From NCBI RefSeq assembly GCF_023703775.1, contig NZ_CP098514.1:2946376-3010375 (forward strand): a stretch of 64,000 nt of DNA, given 5' to 3'. The first letter of the stretch is position 1. Each line of letters opens with the position of its first letter. Source of the DNA: Haloplanus sp. GDY1 (GTDB lineage: Archaea; Halobacteriota; Halobacteria; Halobacteriales; Haloferacaceae). This document shows positions 33,695-44,669 of the stretch, piece after piece. The position numbers and the translations under genes were made by a program. The notes under the pieces were generated by a model. It ran no database searches, was not told the origin of the DNA, and worked only from the letters and a program-made list of their open reading frames with translations.

Positions 33695-33916
33695 GTCCTC
33701 GCGTCCGCGCGCCCGACGTAAATGGTGCCCGGTTCCCCCTCGCGTCCCTCACTGCGTAAGTGTTGGATATGTAACTATAGTCACGCCACCGACAGTTATT
33801 GGTAATCTAACCAATTTGGTCACGGGGGTTACAGAACGTATCGACGGTCCAATTCGGCCGACGTCGTTCTATTTTGGGGTCGTATCTGGTGACGTCTGAC
33901 ACACACACGACAAGAC

Positions 33917-33929
33917 CACAAAACATATA
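33917..33929 (+). promoter_or_regulatory. Candidate promoter of the S-layer gene
   Basis: CACAAAACATATA fits a BRE plus TATA arrangement; initiation about 25 nt downstream would give a leader of roughly 105 nt. Long leaders are known for haloarchaeal S-layer mRNAs. Inferred from sequence. Confidence 0.45.
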
Positions 33930-33973
33930 CCGAACTTGGCTAAAGACATGCCCGTACCCCTACCAGTGGTCGC

Positions 33974-33990
33974 GCTACCCCTCGGGTAGC
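33974..33990 (+). promoter_or_regulatory. Hairpin in the S-layer mRNA leader
   Basis: GCTACCC-CTC-GGGTAGC is a perfect 7-bp stem with a 3-nt loop, 66 nt before the S-layer ATG. It may stabilise the abundant mRNA or control translation. Confidence 0.5.
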
Positions 33991-34056
33991 AAGATCACGA
34001 ATCGGCACGAAAGAGGAGCGACCTCCGGACTGTCACCGCAGACAACAACGCAAAAC

Positions 34057-37005
34057 ATGACAGACTATAACGAGAAGGTCCGCGCGGTCATCCTCGCGGC
34101 GCTCATGGTGTTCAGCGTGTTCGCTGGCACCGTGGCGTTCTCGGGGACGGCTGCTGCGGCATCAGTGACTAACGACTCTGTTGATCCCAACAGTGTCGCT
34201 AACGTTAGCTCGGCCCAGCATACGGTACAGTTTGATCTTACTGGTGTGAGTATTGACAGTTCTGACGAACAGGTCAACATCACATCCAGCGCAGATAGTG
34301 TGACTGGAGTGTCCGACGTGTCCGTTACCAATACTTCTGGTACGGATATCACGACTCAGGACGCTTCCATCAACAATGGTGGTGCTCAGATCAACTTCAA
34401 CAACACCGTTGATAATGACGTCACCATTGAGGCTACGCTGACCGTTGACTGGTCCAGCATCACTTCCGAATCGACCACCGAAAACATCCAGATTGCCGAC
34501 ACTACCTCCATCAGCGGTGTCAGTGGTGGTACCCAGATCGGTAATGACATCACCGTCACCGTCGGAGGCGGCGACGATTCGCGTGCCGGCCTCAACGGTG
34601 GCGACTTCGACACCACGAACGGTGAAGGGTACATCTTCGACGGCGCGACCGTCTTCCAGGGCGAGACCGGCCTCGAACTCGGCGGCCAGCTCGCGAACAA
34701 CGAACTCCTGAAGACGGCCGGTGACGCCGAGGGTGTTCCCCTCGAACTCCCGGACGTCCCGCAGAGCCAGGAGACCGGTCGCTACACGACCACCGGCGGC
34801 ACGGGCTCCCCGGGTGTTGTCGTCACCACGCCGCGTGTCACTTCGCTCGAAGTGCTCAACACGAACGGTGAGGACATCGCCGGCGGCTCCGTCGGCGAGG
34901 GTCAGAGCGACCAGTCCGGCGCCGGTCAACTCACCGTCGTCGGTGCCTGGAACTACGAGGAAGCCGAAGACCTCGAACTGACCGTCGAGGACGACTCCGG
35001 CCTCGACGTGACCGGCGACGTCAATAACGACGCCGTCAAGAGCGCCCCCCAAGACACGGGCGTTGACGTCAACGGCCTAGACATCGCCCCCAGCGAGGTC
35101 GGCTGGGACGTCGACCTCTCGGACACCGGCACGGGTACGTACACCATCTCGCTCGCCGGCTCGGACGACCTCGGCTTCGGTGAGGCGTCCCAGTCGACGA
35201 CCATCACGGTCACCGGCGACGACGACCCGAGCCTTCAGGTCGACGAGGACGACATCGTCCGCGGTGAGGACGTCCGCTTCGAGATCCAGGGCTCCGACGC
35301 TGGCGACGAGCACACGGTCCTGATCTCGTCCGACGACTTCCGTGACGGTGTCTCCCCCACGAACGCGCAGAAGATCTTCCGCCAGGTCGGTGACACCGGC
35401 CAGGTCGGTGTGGTCAACAACAGCGGTAACACGGCCGTGCCCCGGGGCACCACGCCCAGCGGCACGATCGAGTACGCGTACGCGAACGTGACCATCGACG
35501 ACGGGACTGGTCTCGGCGTCGGTCAGATCGAGACGCAGTACCTCGACGACTCGGACGTGGACATCTACCTGTACGAGCAGGGCTACCTCGTGCCCTTCCA
35601 GCTGGGCACGACCACGACCGAGGACAACCAGGTCGACGATCAGTCGATCGCCATCGAGCAGGGTGACCTCTCGATCGAGTCGCCCGGCAACACGTACGTT
35701 GTCGGGAGCGAGGTGGACGTGAACGGTACGGCCTCCGAGGGCATCGACGAGGTCGCCTTCTACGTCCGCCGACAGAACGAGTACCAGCTGCTCGACATCG
35801 ACGGCTCGGCGACGCTGACCGTCGACGCGGACGGCACCTTCGAAGAGGAAGACGTGGTCCTCTCGGAAGGTAACGAGCCCGGTAACAACGAGCTGTCCCA
35901 GCCCGGGACCTACCGGCTCGGCGTCGTCGACGCCGGCGGTATCGGCGCGACGCCGCCCCAGACGATCTCCACGTCGAACTTCAACACGAACACGAGCACC
36001 CAGAAGTCGCTGCGGGTGCTCGACACGGAACTGCAGGCGAGCTTCAAGACCGTCGGCGGCCAGGTGGCCGTCGAGGACAACTCGGTCAACGTGTCCGGGA
36101 CGGCCTTCGGCTCGCAGCAGGCCTACATCGTCTTCGTCGGTGAGCGTGGGAACACGGCGTTCCACACGGTCAGCGTCGACGACGACAACTCCTTCGACGA
36201 GGACGACCTCACGGTCTCCACGTCGTCGGGTGGCAGTGGCCTCGCGGAGGGCGAGGTCAGTGCCCACGTCCTGATCCCCGGTCGTGACGACAACTTCGGT
36301 GACGGTAGCTTCGGCACCGGTGCCACTACCTTCTCCGGCTTCGTCGAGGATCTGGACAACGACAACTCGGGTCTGACGGGCCAGCAGGTCCGCTCGCGTA
36401 TCCTCGATCAGACGACCGAGGAAGTCGCAAGCGACGACCGGATGGTCACGACGCGCTTCCGCTACGCGGACGCGCAGACGACCATCAACACGGTCTACCC
36501 CGAAGGCATGGAAGCCTCGGGTGTCAACCCGGTCGGCGTTGACGACACGCTGGTCGCCGAGGGTGGCACGAACCTGCGCCCCGACGACAACTCCATCACC
36601 GTCGAACTGCTGACGCAGGACGGCGACTCGGTCGCACTGACGACGACCGAGGAGTGGTCCTTCGACGGCACCTGGATGGTCTCGATGGAGCTCGAGGACG
36701 TGCAGACCGGCTCGTACATCCTCGAGGCCGACGACAGCTACAACACGGACATAGTTGACGTCGAGATCGTCCAGAACGTCCAGACGGCGACGCCGGAACC
36801 GACGGAGACGCCGGAACCGACGCCGACGGAGACGGCGACGCCGGAGCCGACGGCGACGGCGACGCCCGAACCGACGGCGACGGCGACGGCCGAACCGACT
36901 GACACGCCGACGCCCACCTCGGGTGGCGGCCCCGGCTTCGGTGCCATCGTCGCTGTCATCGCGCTGCTCGCGGCTGCGCTGCTCGCGACCCGGCGCGACA
37001 ACTAA
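34057..37005 (+). CDS. S-layer/surface glycoprotein with PGF-CTERM
   Basis: 982 aa from ATG 34057 (MTDYNEKVRAVILAALMVFS), a haloarchaeal surface-glycoprotein signal peptide cleaved near AAAA at residue 35. Mature beta-sandwich repeats follow, acidic and with many N-x-S/T sequons in the first 170 residues. Near the C-terminus a Thr/Pro/Glu-rich stalk (about 905-950) is followed by GGGPGFGAIVAVIALLAAAL and RRDN, the PGF-CTERM signal processed by archaeosortase A and lipid-anchored. It forms the cell wall lattice. Codons in about 34150-34560 are AT-richer than in the rest, suggesting replacement of the N-terminal segment by recombination. Confidence 0.95.
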   Translation: MTDYNEKVRAVILAALMVFSVFAGTVAFSGTAAAASVTNDSVDPNSVANVSSAQHTVQFDLTGVSIDSSDEQVNITSSADSVTGVSDVSVTNTSGTDITTQDASINNGGAQINFNNTVDNDVTIEATLTVDWSSITSESTTENIQIADTTSISGVSGGTQIGNDITVTVGGGDDSRAGLNGGDFDTTNGEGYIFDGATVFQGETGLELGGQLANNELLKTAGDAEGVPLELPDVPQSQETGRYTTTGGTGSPGVVVTTPRVTSLEVLNTNGEDIAGGSVGEGQSDQSGAGQLTVVGAWNYEEAEDLELTVEDDSGLDVTGDVNNDAVKSAPQDTGVDVNGLDIAPSEVGWDVDLSDTGTGTYTISLAGSDDLGFGEASQSTTITVTGDDDPSLQVDEDDIVRGEDVRFEIQGSDAGDEHTVLISSDDFRDGVSPTNAQKIFRQVGDTGQVGVVNNSGNTAVPRGTTPSGTIEYAYANVTIDDGTGLGVGQIETQYLDDSDVDIYLYEQGYLVPFQLGTTTTEDNQVDDQSIAIEQGDLSIESPGNTYVVGSEVDVNGTASEGIDEVAFYVRRQNEYQLLDIDGSATLTVDADGTFEEEDVVLSEGNEPGNNELSQPGTYRLGVVDAGGIGATPPQTISTSNFNTNTSTQKSLRVLDTELQASFKTVGGQVAVEDNSVNVSGTAFGSQQAYIVFVGERGNTAFHTVSVDDDNSFDEDDLTVSTSSGGSGLAEGEVSAHVLIPGRDDNFGDGSFGTGATTFSGFVEDLDNDNSGLTGQQVRSRILDQTTEEVASDDRMVTTRFRYADAQTTINTVYPEGMEASGVNPVGVDDTLVAEGGTNLRPDDNSITVELLTQDGDSVALTTTEEWSFDGTWMVSMELEDVQTGSYILEADDSYNTDIVDVEIVQNVQTATPEPTETPEPTPTETATPEPTATATPEPTATATAEPTDTPTPTSGGGPGFGAIVAVIALLAAALLATRRDN

Positions 37006-37017
37006 GCTAACTACGAC

Positions 37018-37057
37018 TGACCGCCGAAAGCGGTCACACGGTGCGGCTTCATTTTTT
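37018..37057 (+). terminator. Hairpin and T-tract terminator of the S-layer gene
   Basis: TGACCGC-CGAAA-GCGGTCA (37018-37036) is a perfect 7-bp stem 13 nt after the stop codon, and six T follow at 37052-37057. Typical of strongly expressed archaeal genes. Confidence 0.65.
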
Positions 37058-37466
37058 CGACGGCGCTACACCCGCGAGCGACGGCTCCGTCGATCGGATT
37101 CACACCGATCGCCCGTCGCGATGGTCGCCACTCGGCGTGTGAACGGTCGGGAGGCGCGACTGGGCTCGGCACCGGGACGGCGTTCGGAAAACGAAACCGC
37201 GGCCCCGAACGGCGACGGAGTCGCGTTCGAACTGGGGTGCCAGTCTGTGGGTGGGGGGATGTGGGCCGCGGTCGAAGTGTGGTAGTCTGTCCCCCGTGAT
37301 AAGTGTATGGGACGATCGTGGACTCACTCTGACGGTCGGGGAGGGAACGGGCGCCGACGTTCGGATGCGGTGTGCGTCGCGCCCGGACCGTCGGATCGCG
37401 GGCCGGCCGGCTGCGCCGTCCGCCGGCTCCGCAACCACTAAACGCGCCTCGCACCTTCCTCCGGCA
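37058..37466 (+). other. Intergenic region between S-layer gene and rfcL
   Basis: About 410 nt. It holds open frames on both strands with arginine-rich, shadow-like translations and no convincing gene. A TATA-like CACTAAACG at 37435-37443 lies 28 nt before the rfcL ATG. Otherwise I see nothing in it. Confidence 0.55.
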
Positions 37467-38921
37467 ATGACCGACTGGACGGAGCAGTACCGACCGTCGA
37501 CCCTGTCGGCCGTTCGGGGAAACGACAAGGCCCGGGACGCGCTGGCCGAGTGGGCGAAGACGTGGGACGACCACCGCGAGGCGGTCGTCGTCCACGGGAG
37601 TCCGGGCGTGGGCAAGACGTCGGCCGCCCACGCGCTGGCCGCCGACATGGGGTGGGAGACGGTCGAACTCAACGCGTCGGACCAGCGGACCGCCGACGTG
37701 ATCGAGCGCTTCGCCGGCCGCGCGGCGAAGAACGCGACGCTCGCCGGATCCACGGACGGGTCGGGCGACGGCCGACAGCTGGTGATCCTCGACGAGGCCG
37801 ACAACATCCACGGCAACTACGACCGCGGCGGCGCAAGCGCCGTCACCCGGGTGGTGAAAGAGGCCGAGCAGCCCATCGTGTTGATCGCCAACGACTACTA
37901 CGACATGAGCCGGGGGTTGCGCAACGCCTGCCGGGAGATCGAGTTCCGCGACGTGTCCGCCCGCTCCATCGTCCCCGTCCTCCGGGACATCTGCCGGCGG
38001 GAGGGCGTCGAGTTCGAGGCCGACGCCCTCGACCGGATCGCGGAGGTGAACGACGGCGACCTCCGGTCGGCGGTCAACGACCTGCAGGCCGCCGCCGAGG
38101 GGGACCGCCGGCTGACCGTCGACGACGTGGCGACGAGCGACCGCGACCGGGGACTGGACGTGTTCCCGTTTCTCGACGCCGTGCTGAAAGAGGAGTCGGC
38201 CGAGGAGGCCATCGGGTCCGCCTACCGGGTCGACGAGACGCCCGACGACCTGACGAAGTGGGTCGCCGAGAACGTCCCGAAGGTGTACGAGGGGGCGGAA
38301 CTCGCCCGGGCGTACGACAGCCTCGCGAACGCCGACCGCTGGCTGGGTCGGGTGCGTGCCAGCCAGGAGTACGGCTACTGGCGGTACGCGACCGACGCCC
38401 TCGCCGGCGGGGTGGCGGCCGCCCGTGACGGCTCGAAAGGCGGGTGGACGCGCTTCTCTCGCCCGCAGTTCTGGCCCTCGTCGGATTCGACGGCCGACGA
38501 GGTGGTCCGCGCGGTGGCCGAGCGGGGTGGGTTCAGCGTGGCGACGGCCCGCCGCGAGGTGCTGCCCTTCCTCGCGGCGATGACCCACCACTGCAAGCCC
38601 CGCGACCTGACGGTGGCGATGGCCGCGTACTACGACTTCGACGAGGCCGCGGTGTCGTTCGTGACCGGGAGCGGCGAGACGACGAACAAGGTCGAGTCCA
38701 TCGTCGCGGACGCCGCGGAACTCCGGGAGTCGGAGATGGAGGACCACTCGGGGGCGTTCGGCGGCGGGCGCGCGGCGGGCGGCGACGAGTCGGTCGACGG
38801 GGAGTCCGCGCCCTCGGGGAGCGAGGGCGCCGAAGCCGAGGACGAGGCGGCCGGCACCGACGATGCCGACGACGCCGACGACGCCGACGACGGCCAGTCC
38901 GGCCTCTCGGATTTCATGTAA
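37467..38921 (+). CDS. rfcL: Replication factor C large subunit
   Basis: 484 aa from ATG 37467. AAA+ clamp loader: Walker A HGSPGVGKTSA (residues 43-53), Walker B VILDEADN (about 107), sensor 1 region IVLIANDYYD. The C-terminal half is the RFC collar, then an acidic linker and the tail QSGLSDFM, a PCNA-interacting (PIP-box) motif of the type QxxLxxF. It loads the PCNA ring at primer ends together with RfcS. The start is supported by a TATA box 28 nt upstream. Confidence 0.96.
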   Translation: MTDWTEQYRPSTLSAVRGNDKARDALAEWAKTWDDHREAVVVHGSPGVGKTSAAHALAADMGWETVELNASDQRTADVIERFAGRAAKNATLAGSTDGSGDGRQLVILDEADNIHGNYDRGGASAVTRVVKEAEQPIVLIANDYYDMSRGLRNACREIEFRDVSARSIVPVLRDICRREGVEFEADALDRIAEVNDGDLRSAVNDLQAAAEGDRRLTVDDVATSDRDRGLDVFPFLDAVLKEESAEEAIGSAYRVDETPDDLTKWVAENVPKVYEGAELARAYDSLANADRWLGRVRASQEYGYWRYATDALAGGVAAARDGSKGGWTRFSRPQFWPSSDSTADEVVRAVAERGGFSVATARREVLPFLAAMTHHCKPRDLTVAMAAYYDFDEAAVSFVTGSGETTNKVESIVADAAELRESEMEDHSGAFGGGRAAGGDESVDGESAPSGSEGAEAEDEAAGTDDADDADDADDGQSGLSDFM

Positions 38922-38956
38922 CGACACTTTTGCCCCCCGGCGTCGTGGGTCCCAGC

Positions 38957-40024
38957 ATGCGCGCTGCCGTTCTCCGGGAACACGGCGAACCGCTCGAGAT
39001 AACCGACGTCGACCGACCGGACCCCGCGCCCCACGGCGCCGTCGTCGCCGTCGAGGCCTGTGGCGTCTGTCGGAGCGACTGGCACGCCTGGCAGGGTCAC
39101 GGCGAGTGGGTGGGCGACCGGGTGACCGACGGCCAGATCCTCGGCCACGAACCCGCCGGACGCGTCGTCGCCGTCGGCGACCGGGTCGAGCGCGTCGCCG
39201 AGGGGGACCGGATCGCCGTTCCCTTCAACCTCGGCGACGGCTCCTGCCCGCAGTGTCTGAGCGGCCACGGCAACGTCTGCGAGGACGGACTCGCCCTCGG
39301 CTTCCAGCGGGAGGCCCAGGGCGCCTTCGCCGAGGCGGTCCACGTCCCCTACGCGGACTACAACGCGATGCACCTGCCGGACGGCGTCTCCGCGCGGGAC
39401 ATGGCGGCGCTCGGCTGTCGGTTCATGACGGCGTTCCACGCGCTGACCGCGCGGGGCGAGGTGGGCGGCGGCGACTGGGTGGCCGTCCACGGCTGTGGCG
39501 GGGTCGGCCTCTCGACGGTCCACATCGCCGACGCCCTCGGAGCCCGGGTCGTCGCGGTCGACATCCGCGACGCGGCCCTAGACCTCGCGACCGACCTCGG
39601 CGCCGACGCCGTCGTGAACGCGGACGGCCGTTCGGGCCGCGAGGTGACGGGTGACGTGCGCTCGGTCACCGAGGGGGGCGCCCACGTCTCCGTCGACGCC
39701 CTCGGCGTGGCGGAGACCTGCCGGAACTCGGTGTTCTCCCTGCGCCGCCGGGGCACCCACGTGCAGGTCGGTCTGACCACCGACGAGGAGCGCGGCGAGG
39801 TGTCCCTCCCCGTCGAGCGCATGTCGATGATGGAGGCGGACTTCAGGGGCGCCAGGGGCATGCCGCCGACGCGGTACGACGAACTCCTTCGCCTGCTGGA
39901 GTCCGACGCCATCGAACCGGGTCGGCTGGTTCGCCGCGAGGTGTCGCTCGACGAGGTGCCCGAGCGGCTGGCGGCGATGACCGACTACGAGACGACCGGG
40001 GTCGAAGTCGTCACGGAGTTCTAG
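38957..40024 (+). CDS. Zinc-dependent alcohol dehydrogenase (MDR family)
   Basis: 355 aa from ATG 38957. The GroES-like N-terminal domain has catalytic zinc residues C38 (EACGVCRSDWH) and H64-E65 (LGHEPAG). The structural-zinc loop DGSCPQCLSGHGNVC shows three of the usual four cysteines. The Rossmann domain has GCGGVGLSTVHIADALGARVVAVD with the acidic residue favouring NAD. It oxidises an alcohol or reduces an aldehyde, substrate unknown. The end overlaps the convergent ctaA by 4 nt. Confidence 0.92.
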   Translation: MRAAVLREHGEPLEITDVDRPDPAPHGAVVAVEACGVCRSDWHAWQGHGEWVGDRVTDGQILGHEPAGRVVAVGDRVERVAEGDRIAVPFNLGDGSCPQCLSGHGNVCEDGLALGFQREAQGAFAEAVHVPYADYNAMHLPDGVSARDMAALGCRFMTAFHALTARGEVGGGDWVAVHGCGGVGLSTVHIADALGARVVAVDIRDAALDLATDLGADAVVNADGRSGREVTGDVRSVTEGGAHVSVDALGVAETCRNSVFSLRRRGTHVQVGLTTDEERGEVSLPVERMSMMEADFRGARGMPPTRYDELLRLLESDAIEPGRLVRREVSLDEVPERLAAMTDYETTGVEVVTEF

Positions 40025-40869
40025 GAGACGACCGATCCGGTCCGGCCGTCGCTGCGCGCCCGCCGAGCGAGCAGCGTCGCGGCGACCACGGCGACGACGG
40101 CGAGAACGAAGAGGGCCGCGTTGACGACCCGAACGGTCGGCGTGTAGAAGACCAGATCGCGGCCGAGGAGCATCCCCGAAAAGAGGAGGGCGAGGGCGGT
40201 GCCGGTGGCGTACCGCAGGTGCGCGACCGCGGTGTCGGCGAGCCAGCGGGTCGCGGCGAGGAGCGCGGCGACGGCGACGAGCGCCGCGCCGTAGAAGAGC
40301 GCCTGCGCGGCCGGCGAGTAGGGGACCGGGGTGAAGACGCGGCTGACGAAGACGCTCGCGACGACGGCGACGAGGGCGACGCCGAGGGCCGTCCGAACCC
40401 GCGGCAGTTCGGGCCGTCGCTCGGTCCGCGCCGACAGCGTCGTCCAGACGAGCAGCGAGAAGATCCCGAGCGCGACGACGAGGTGGGCGCCCTGGGTCGG
40501 CGCCGAGTAGCCCGCCGGCAGGAGGCCGTTGAGGGTGACAGTCACGGCGCCGATGCTGATCTGGAGCGGGAGGAGGAGCACGGCGAGCGTCGCCGCGATG
40601 CGGGTCCGTCGATCGGGTCGGCGCCACGACCAGAGCGCGGTTCCGAGGATGAACCACCCGGTCACCATCGCCACGAGGCGGTGGAACCACTCGACGAAGC
40701 TCGGGATGGTCTGCGGGAGCACCCCGCCGTCACAGAGCGGCCACTGGGCCGAACAGGCGAGCCCCGATCCGGTCGCGGCGGTGTAGATGCCGAGCATGAC
40801 GAGCGAGAGCGTCATGCCCGTCGTGAACGCGGCGAAGCGGGGGAAGGTGATCGCGTCCAGTCGACTCAT
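40021..40869 (-). CDS. ctaA: Heme A synthase (CtaA/COX15 family)
   Basis: 282 aa with eight hydrophobic helices. Helix 2 region holds EWFHRLVAMVTGW, the E-x-x-H-R motif with haem-ligand His and catalytic Glu; a second His is in PTQGAHLVVALG. An external loop carries GSGLACSAQWPLCDGG, the disulfide-type cysteine pair of one CtaA class. It converts haem O to haem A for aa3-type cytochrome oxidase in the membrane. It starts at ATG 40869. Confidence 0.93.
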   Translation of the reverse strand: MSRLDAITFPRFAAFTTGMTLSLVMLGIYTAATGSGLACSAQWPLCDGGVLPQTIPSFVEWFHRLVAMVTGWFILGTALWSWRRPDRRTRIAATLAVLLLPLQISIGAVTVTLNGLLPAGYSAPTQGAHLVVALGIFSLLVWTTLSARTERRPELPRVRTALGVALVAVVASVFVSRVFTPVPYSPAAQALFYGAALVAVAALLAATRWLADTAVAHLRYATGTALALLFSGMLLGRDLVFYTPTVRVVNAALFVLAVVAVVAATLLARRARSDGRTGSVVS

Positions 40870-40910
40870 GCGCGCGTCTCGGCACCACGCGCACTTAGAC
40901 CTGTCCGCCC

Positions 40911-41060
40911 GTGCCCGCGTGCTGGGAACGCCGACGTTTCACCGCCCCCGAGGACGGCATCGAGGTGGTGACCGCGACCGGCGACTGGCCGACCGGCCCG
41001 GTCGTCTCCCGGGACTACGACGTGACGGTCCGCCGCCCGCAGGTGCTTCGGGGGGACTGA
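40911..41060 (+). CDS. Short 49-residue haloarchaeal protein or fragment
   Basis: GTG 40911 to TGA 41060. It reads [20 protein letters not shown] then [20 protein letters not shown] and RRPQVLRGD, with regular haloarchaeal acidic composition and GC-ending codons, unlike the arginine-rich alternative frames. It lies between ctaA and the malic enzyme. The ERRR after CW may be a decayed CxxC-type finger, so a pseudogene fragment is possible. No function is assigned. Confidence 0.5.
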   Translation: MPACWERRRFTAPEDGIEVVTATGDWPTGPVVSRDYDVTVRRPQVLRGD

Positions 41061-41139
41061 CCTCGTCTCGTCGATCGACGAATGTCATAATCGACGTCCC
41101 ACGGATAGCTTTTTGTCTGCACCTCCTGTGGTCGCGGTT

Positions 41140-43398
<2,259 letters not shown>

Positions 43399-43408
43399 GG
43401 ACTTCCCC

Positions 43409-44056
43409 TCAGTCGCCCGCGCGCCGTTCGGCCCGCGACGGCGGCGGAATCTCCGCGCCGGCGTCCGCGTGGCCGTCGTCGGCCGCCCGCCCGCCGGCGT
43501 CCGGAATCACGCACCGCTCCTTGCGACGGTTGACGTGAGCGTACTGGTCCGGCGCGTTGGCGAGGGGGTGGGCGGGGTTGACCCGACTGTCGATGCGGGC
43601 CGCCCGGAGTTCGTCGAAGTCGGCGATGCGGGCACGGATGCCCCGCCAGTGGTACTCGCTGTGGGTCGGCACGTCGACCGGGTGGGCCGGCTTCCAGTCG
43701 GGGTCGTCGGCCGCGAGGGTGGCGTGGTTGACGTTCGCCGCCAGGTCGTCGTGGTCGACGAGGACGCCGACCCGCGACCCCGAGGGCGCCCGCGCAGCGA
43801 GGACGTCGAGGCCCAGGTGGAGCGCCCGATATTCGGCGACGTTGTTGTCGGGCGGCGTATCCGAAAGCGAGAGCCGGGCCACCCGCTGCCCGTCGCGTGT
43901 CTCGATGACTGCCCCGAGCCCCCCGCCGTCGGCTCTGTAGGAGCCGTCGGTGGCGACGTAGAAGTGTCGGTGGTGTGTGCGCGGCGGATGCGCGATGTGG
44001 GGCGTGGGCGAGTCGTCGAACAGATCCCGGAGCGTCGAACGGCCGTGAACGGCCAT
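43409..44056 (-). CDS. rnhA: Ribonuclease HI, halobacterial type
   Basis: 215 aa. RNase H fold: VATDGSYRADGGGLGAVIE carries the first catalytic aspartate, NNVAEYRALHLGLDVL the glutamate and VGVLVDHDDLAANVN the next aspartate. An N-terminal extension of about 30 residues and a polar C-terminal tail of about 30 flank the core. It cleaves RNA in RNA/DNA hybrids. A TATA (CGTTTAAGTTAC, 44076-44087 on the minus strand) lies about 27 nt upstream of ATG 44056. Confidence 0.88.
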   Translation of the reverse strand: MAVHGRSTLRDLFDDSPTPHIAHPPRTHHRHFYVATDGSYRADGGGLGAVIETRDGQRVARLSLSDTPPDNNVAEYRALHLGLDVLAARAPSGSRVGVLVDHDDLAANVNHATLAADDPDWKPAHPVDVPTHSEYHWRGIRARIADFDELRAARIDSRVNPAHPLANAPDQYAHVNRRKERCVIPDAGGRAADDGHADAGAEIPPPSRAERRAGD

Positions 44057-44140
44057 ACGCTCCGTTCGCGGTGCGGTAACTTAAACGTACGGCGCGAGCG
44101 ACCCGCAAACCCTACCTGCGCGTCGGCCGTCACCCCGGGT

Positions 44141-44644
44141 GTGACCCTGACTGCCCGCGACCTGATGGAGACGGACGTGGAGACGGTCGCCCCCGAGGAC
44201 GAGGTGAGCGAGGTGCTCGGCCGCCTCGCGCGAGCGGAGTTCAACGGCTTCCCGGTTGTCGACGCCGGCCGCGTCGTCGGCATCGTCACCCAGCACGACC
44301 TCGTCCACCTGTTCCAGACCGAGGACCGGGTGCTGTGGCTCCCGATCGGGCTCCCGCCCTTCACCGAGACGCTCACCTACGCCGTCGACGTGTCGTGGGA
44401 CGACCTCGACCTCGGCATCGACCTCGCGAAACACGCCGGGCGACCGATCAGCGAGGTGATGACGGCGGACGTGGTGACGGTGGCGCCCGACACCGACCTC
44501 GATACGATCCTCGACCTGCTGGCCGACGACGAACGGGACATCAACCGCCTGCCGGTGGTCGACGACGACCGCCTCGTCGGCATCGTCGCCCGGCAGGACG
44601 TGCTGCGGGCGATCCGCGACGAGCGGGCGGAATCGAAACGTTGA
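44141..44644 (+). CDS. Protein with paired CBS domains
   Basis: 167 aa from GTG 44141 (MTLTARDLMETDVETVAPED). CBS motif 1 at about residues 5-60 (NGFPVVDAGRVVGIVTQHDL) and CBS motif 2 at about 105-160 (INRLPVVDDDRLVGIVARQD), with the extended insertion of about 45 residues between them that is common in haloarchaea. CBS pairs sense adenosine nucleotides. No effector domain is attached. It is followed by the DMT transporter after 25 nt. Confidence 0.88.
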   Translation: MTLTARDLMETDVETVAPEDEVSEVLGRLARAEFNGFPVVDAGRVVGIVTQHDLVHLFQTEDRVLWLPIGLPPFTETLTYAVDVSWDDLDLGIDLAKHAGRPISEVMTADVVTVAPDTDLDTILDLLADDERDINRLPVVDDDRLVGIVARQDVLRAIRDERAESKR

Positions 44645-44669
44645 GTGGAGTGTCGGGCCGATATCGTCC

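Larger units (their letters stand above)
33695..34056 (+). other. Intergenic control region of the S-layer gene
   Basis: 362 nt without a gene. The left part up to about 33900 is AT-richer with runs such as TTATTGGTAATCTAACC. It contains the candidate TATA at 33917-33929 and a leader hairpin at 33974-33990. I saw no small reading frame with convincing codon use here. Confidence 0.6.

Noticed and set aside
37100..37816. Possible minus-strand gene between S-layer gene and rfcL
   Set aside because: Its larger part overlaps rfcL in antisense and the remainder shows no acidic haloarchaeal codon pattern or promoter.
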